This document shows, one piece after another, positions 6,372-6,373 of a DNA stretch of 6,373 nt. Where the stretch lies: assembly GCA_019310865.1 (NCBI GenBank), contig JAFDDL010000219.1, positions 1-6,373 on the forward strand, given 5' to 3'. The notes beneath the pieces are model-generated. The model made no database searches, was not told where the DNA came from, and saw nothing but the letters and a program-made list of their open reading frames with translations. The number at the start of each line of letters is the position of its first letter. The first letter of the stretch is position 1. The translations under genes and the position numbers were made by a program. This DNA comes from Deltaproteobacteria bacterium. Its GTDB lineage: Bacteria; Desulfobacterota; Desulfobacteria; Desulfobacterales; JAFDDL01.

Positions 6372-6373
6372 GG

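Overview
The window holds a divergent pair of operons that together look like one metal-stress module. On the minus strand (left half) is a CusCBA-type heavy-metal RND efflux operon: a TolC-family outer-membrane channel (1629-3005), a CusB-type periplasmic adaptor (92-1588), and the first 14 codons of a CusA/CzcA-type RND pump that runs off the left edge (1-43). On the plus strand (right half) is a two-component system: a membrane histidine kinase with a ZraS-like periplasmic sensor plus a PAS domain (3259-5007), and an NtrC-family, sigma-54-dependent response regulator (5016-6371, or from 5004).

The 253-bp region between the two operons appears to link them. Facing the efflux operon is a near-perfect sigma-54 (-24/-12) promoter at 3073-3088. 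Behind it lie two 17-bp, partly palindromic sites (3150-3166 and 3194-3210) that share the 9-mer TGCGCAAAT and sit about 96 and 140 bp upstream of the predicted start of transcription. That is the usual layout of upstream activating sites for an NtrC-type activator, and such an activator is encoded next door. The simplest reading is that the kinase senses periplasmic metal (copper/silver or zinc), phosphorylates the regulator, and the regulator activates the efflux operon through sigma-54 from these sites. The DNA elements are read directly from the sequence; the circuit itself is inference.

A second notable structure is a long RNA hairpin with a U-tract between cusB and cusA (57-93). It overlaps the cusB stop codon and ends just before the cusA ribosome binding site. 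It looks like a leaky intrinsic terminator or attenuator inside the operon. A smaller hairpin lies in the predicted leader of the efflux transcript (3024-3052).

Organism: Gram-negative (outer-membrane channel and tripartite RND pump), with moderate GC content. The combination of a PAS-containing ZraS-like kinase, a sigma-54 activator and a heavy-metal RND operon would fit a Desulfobacterota (deltaproteobacterial) genome, but this is a guess from gene style, not shown by the sequence. The parts belong to known families. No mobile element, RNA gene or CRISPR array was seen.
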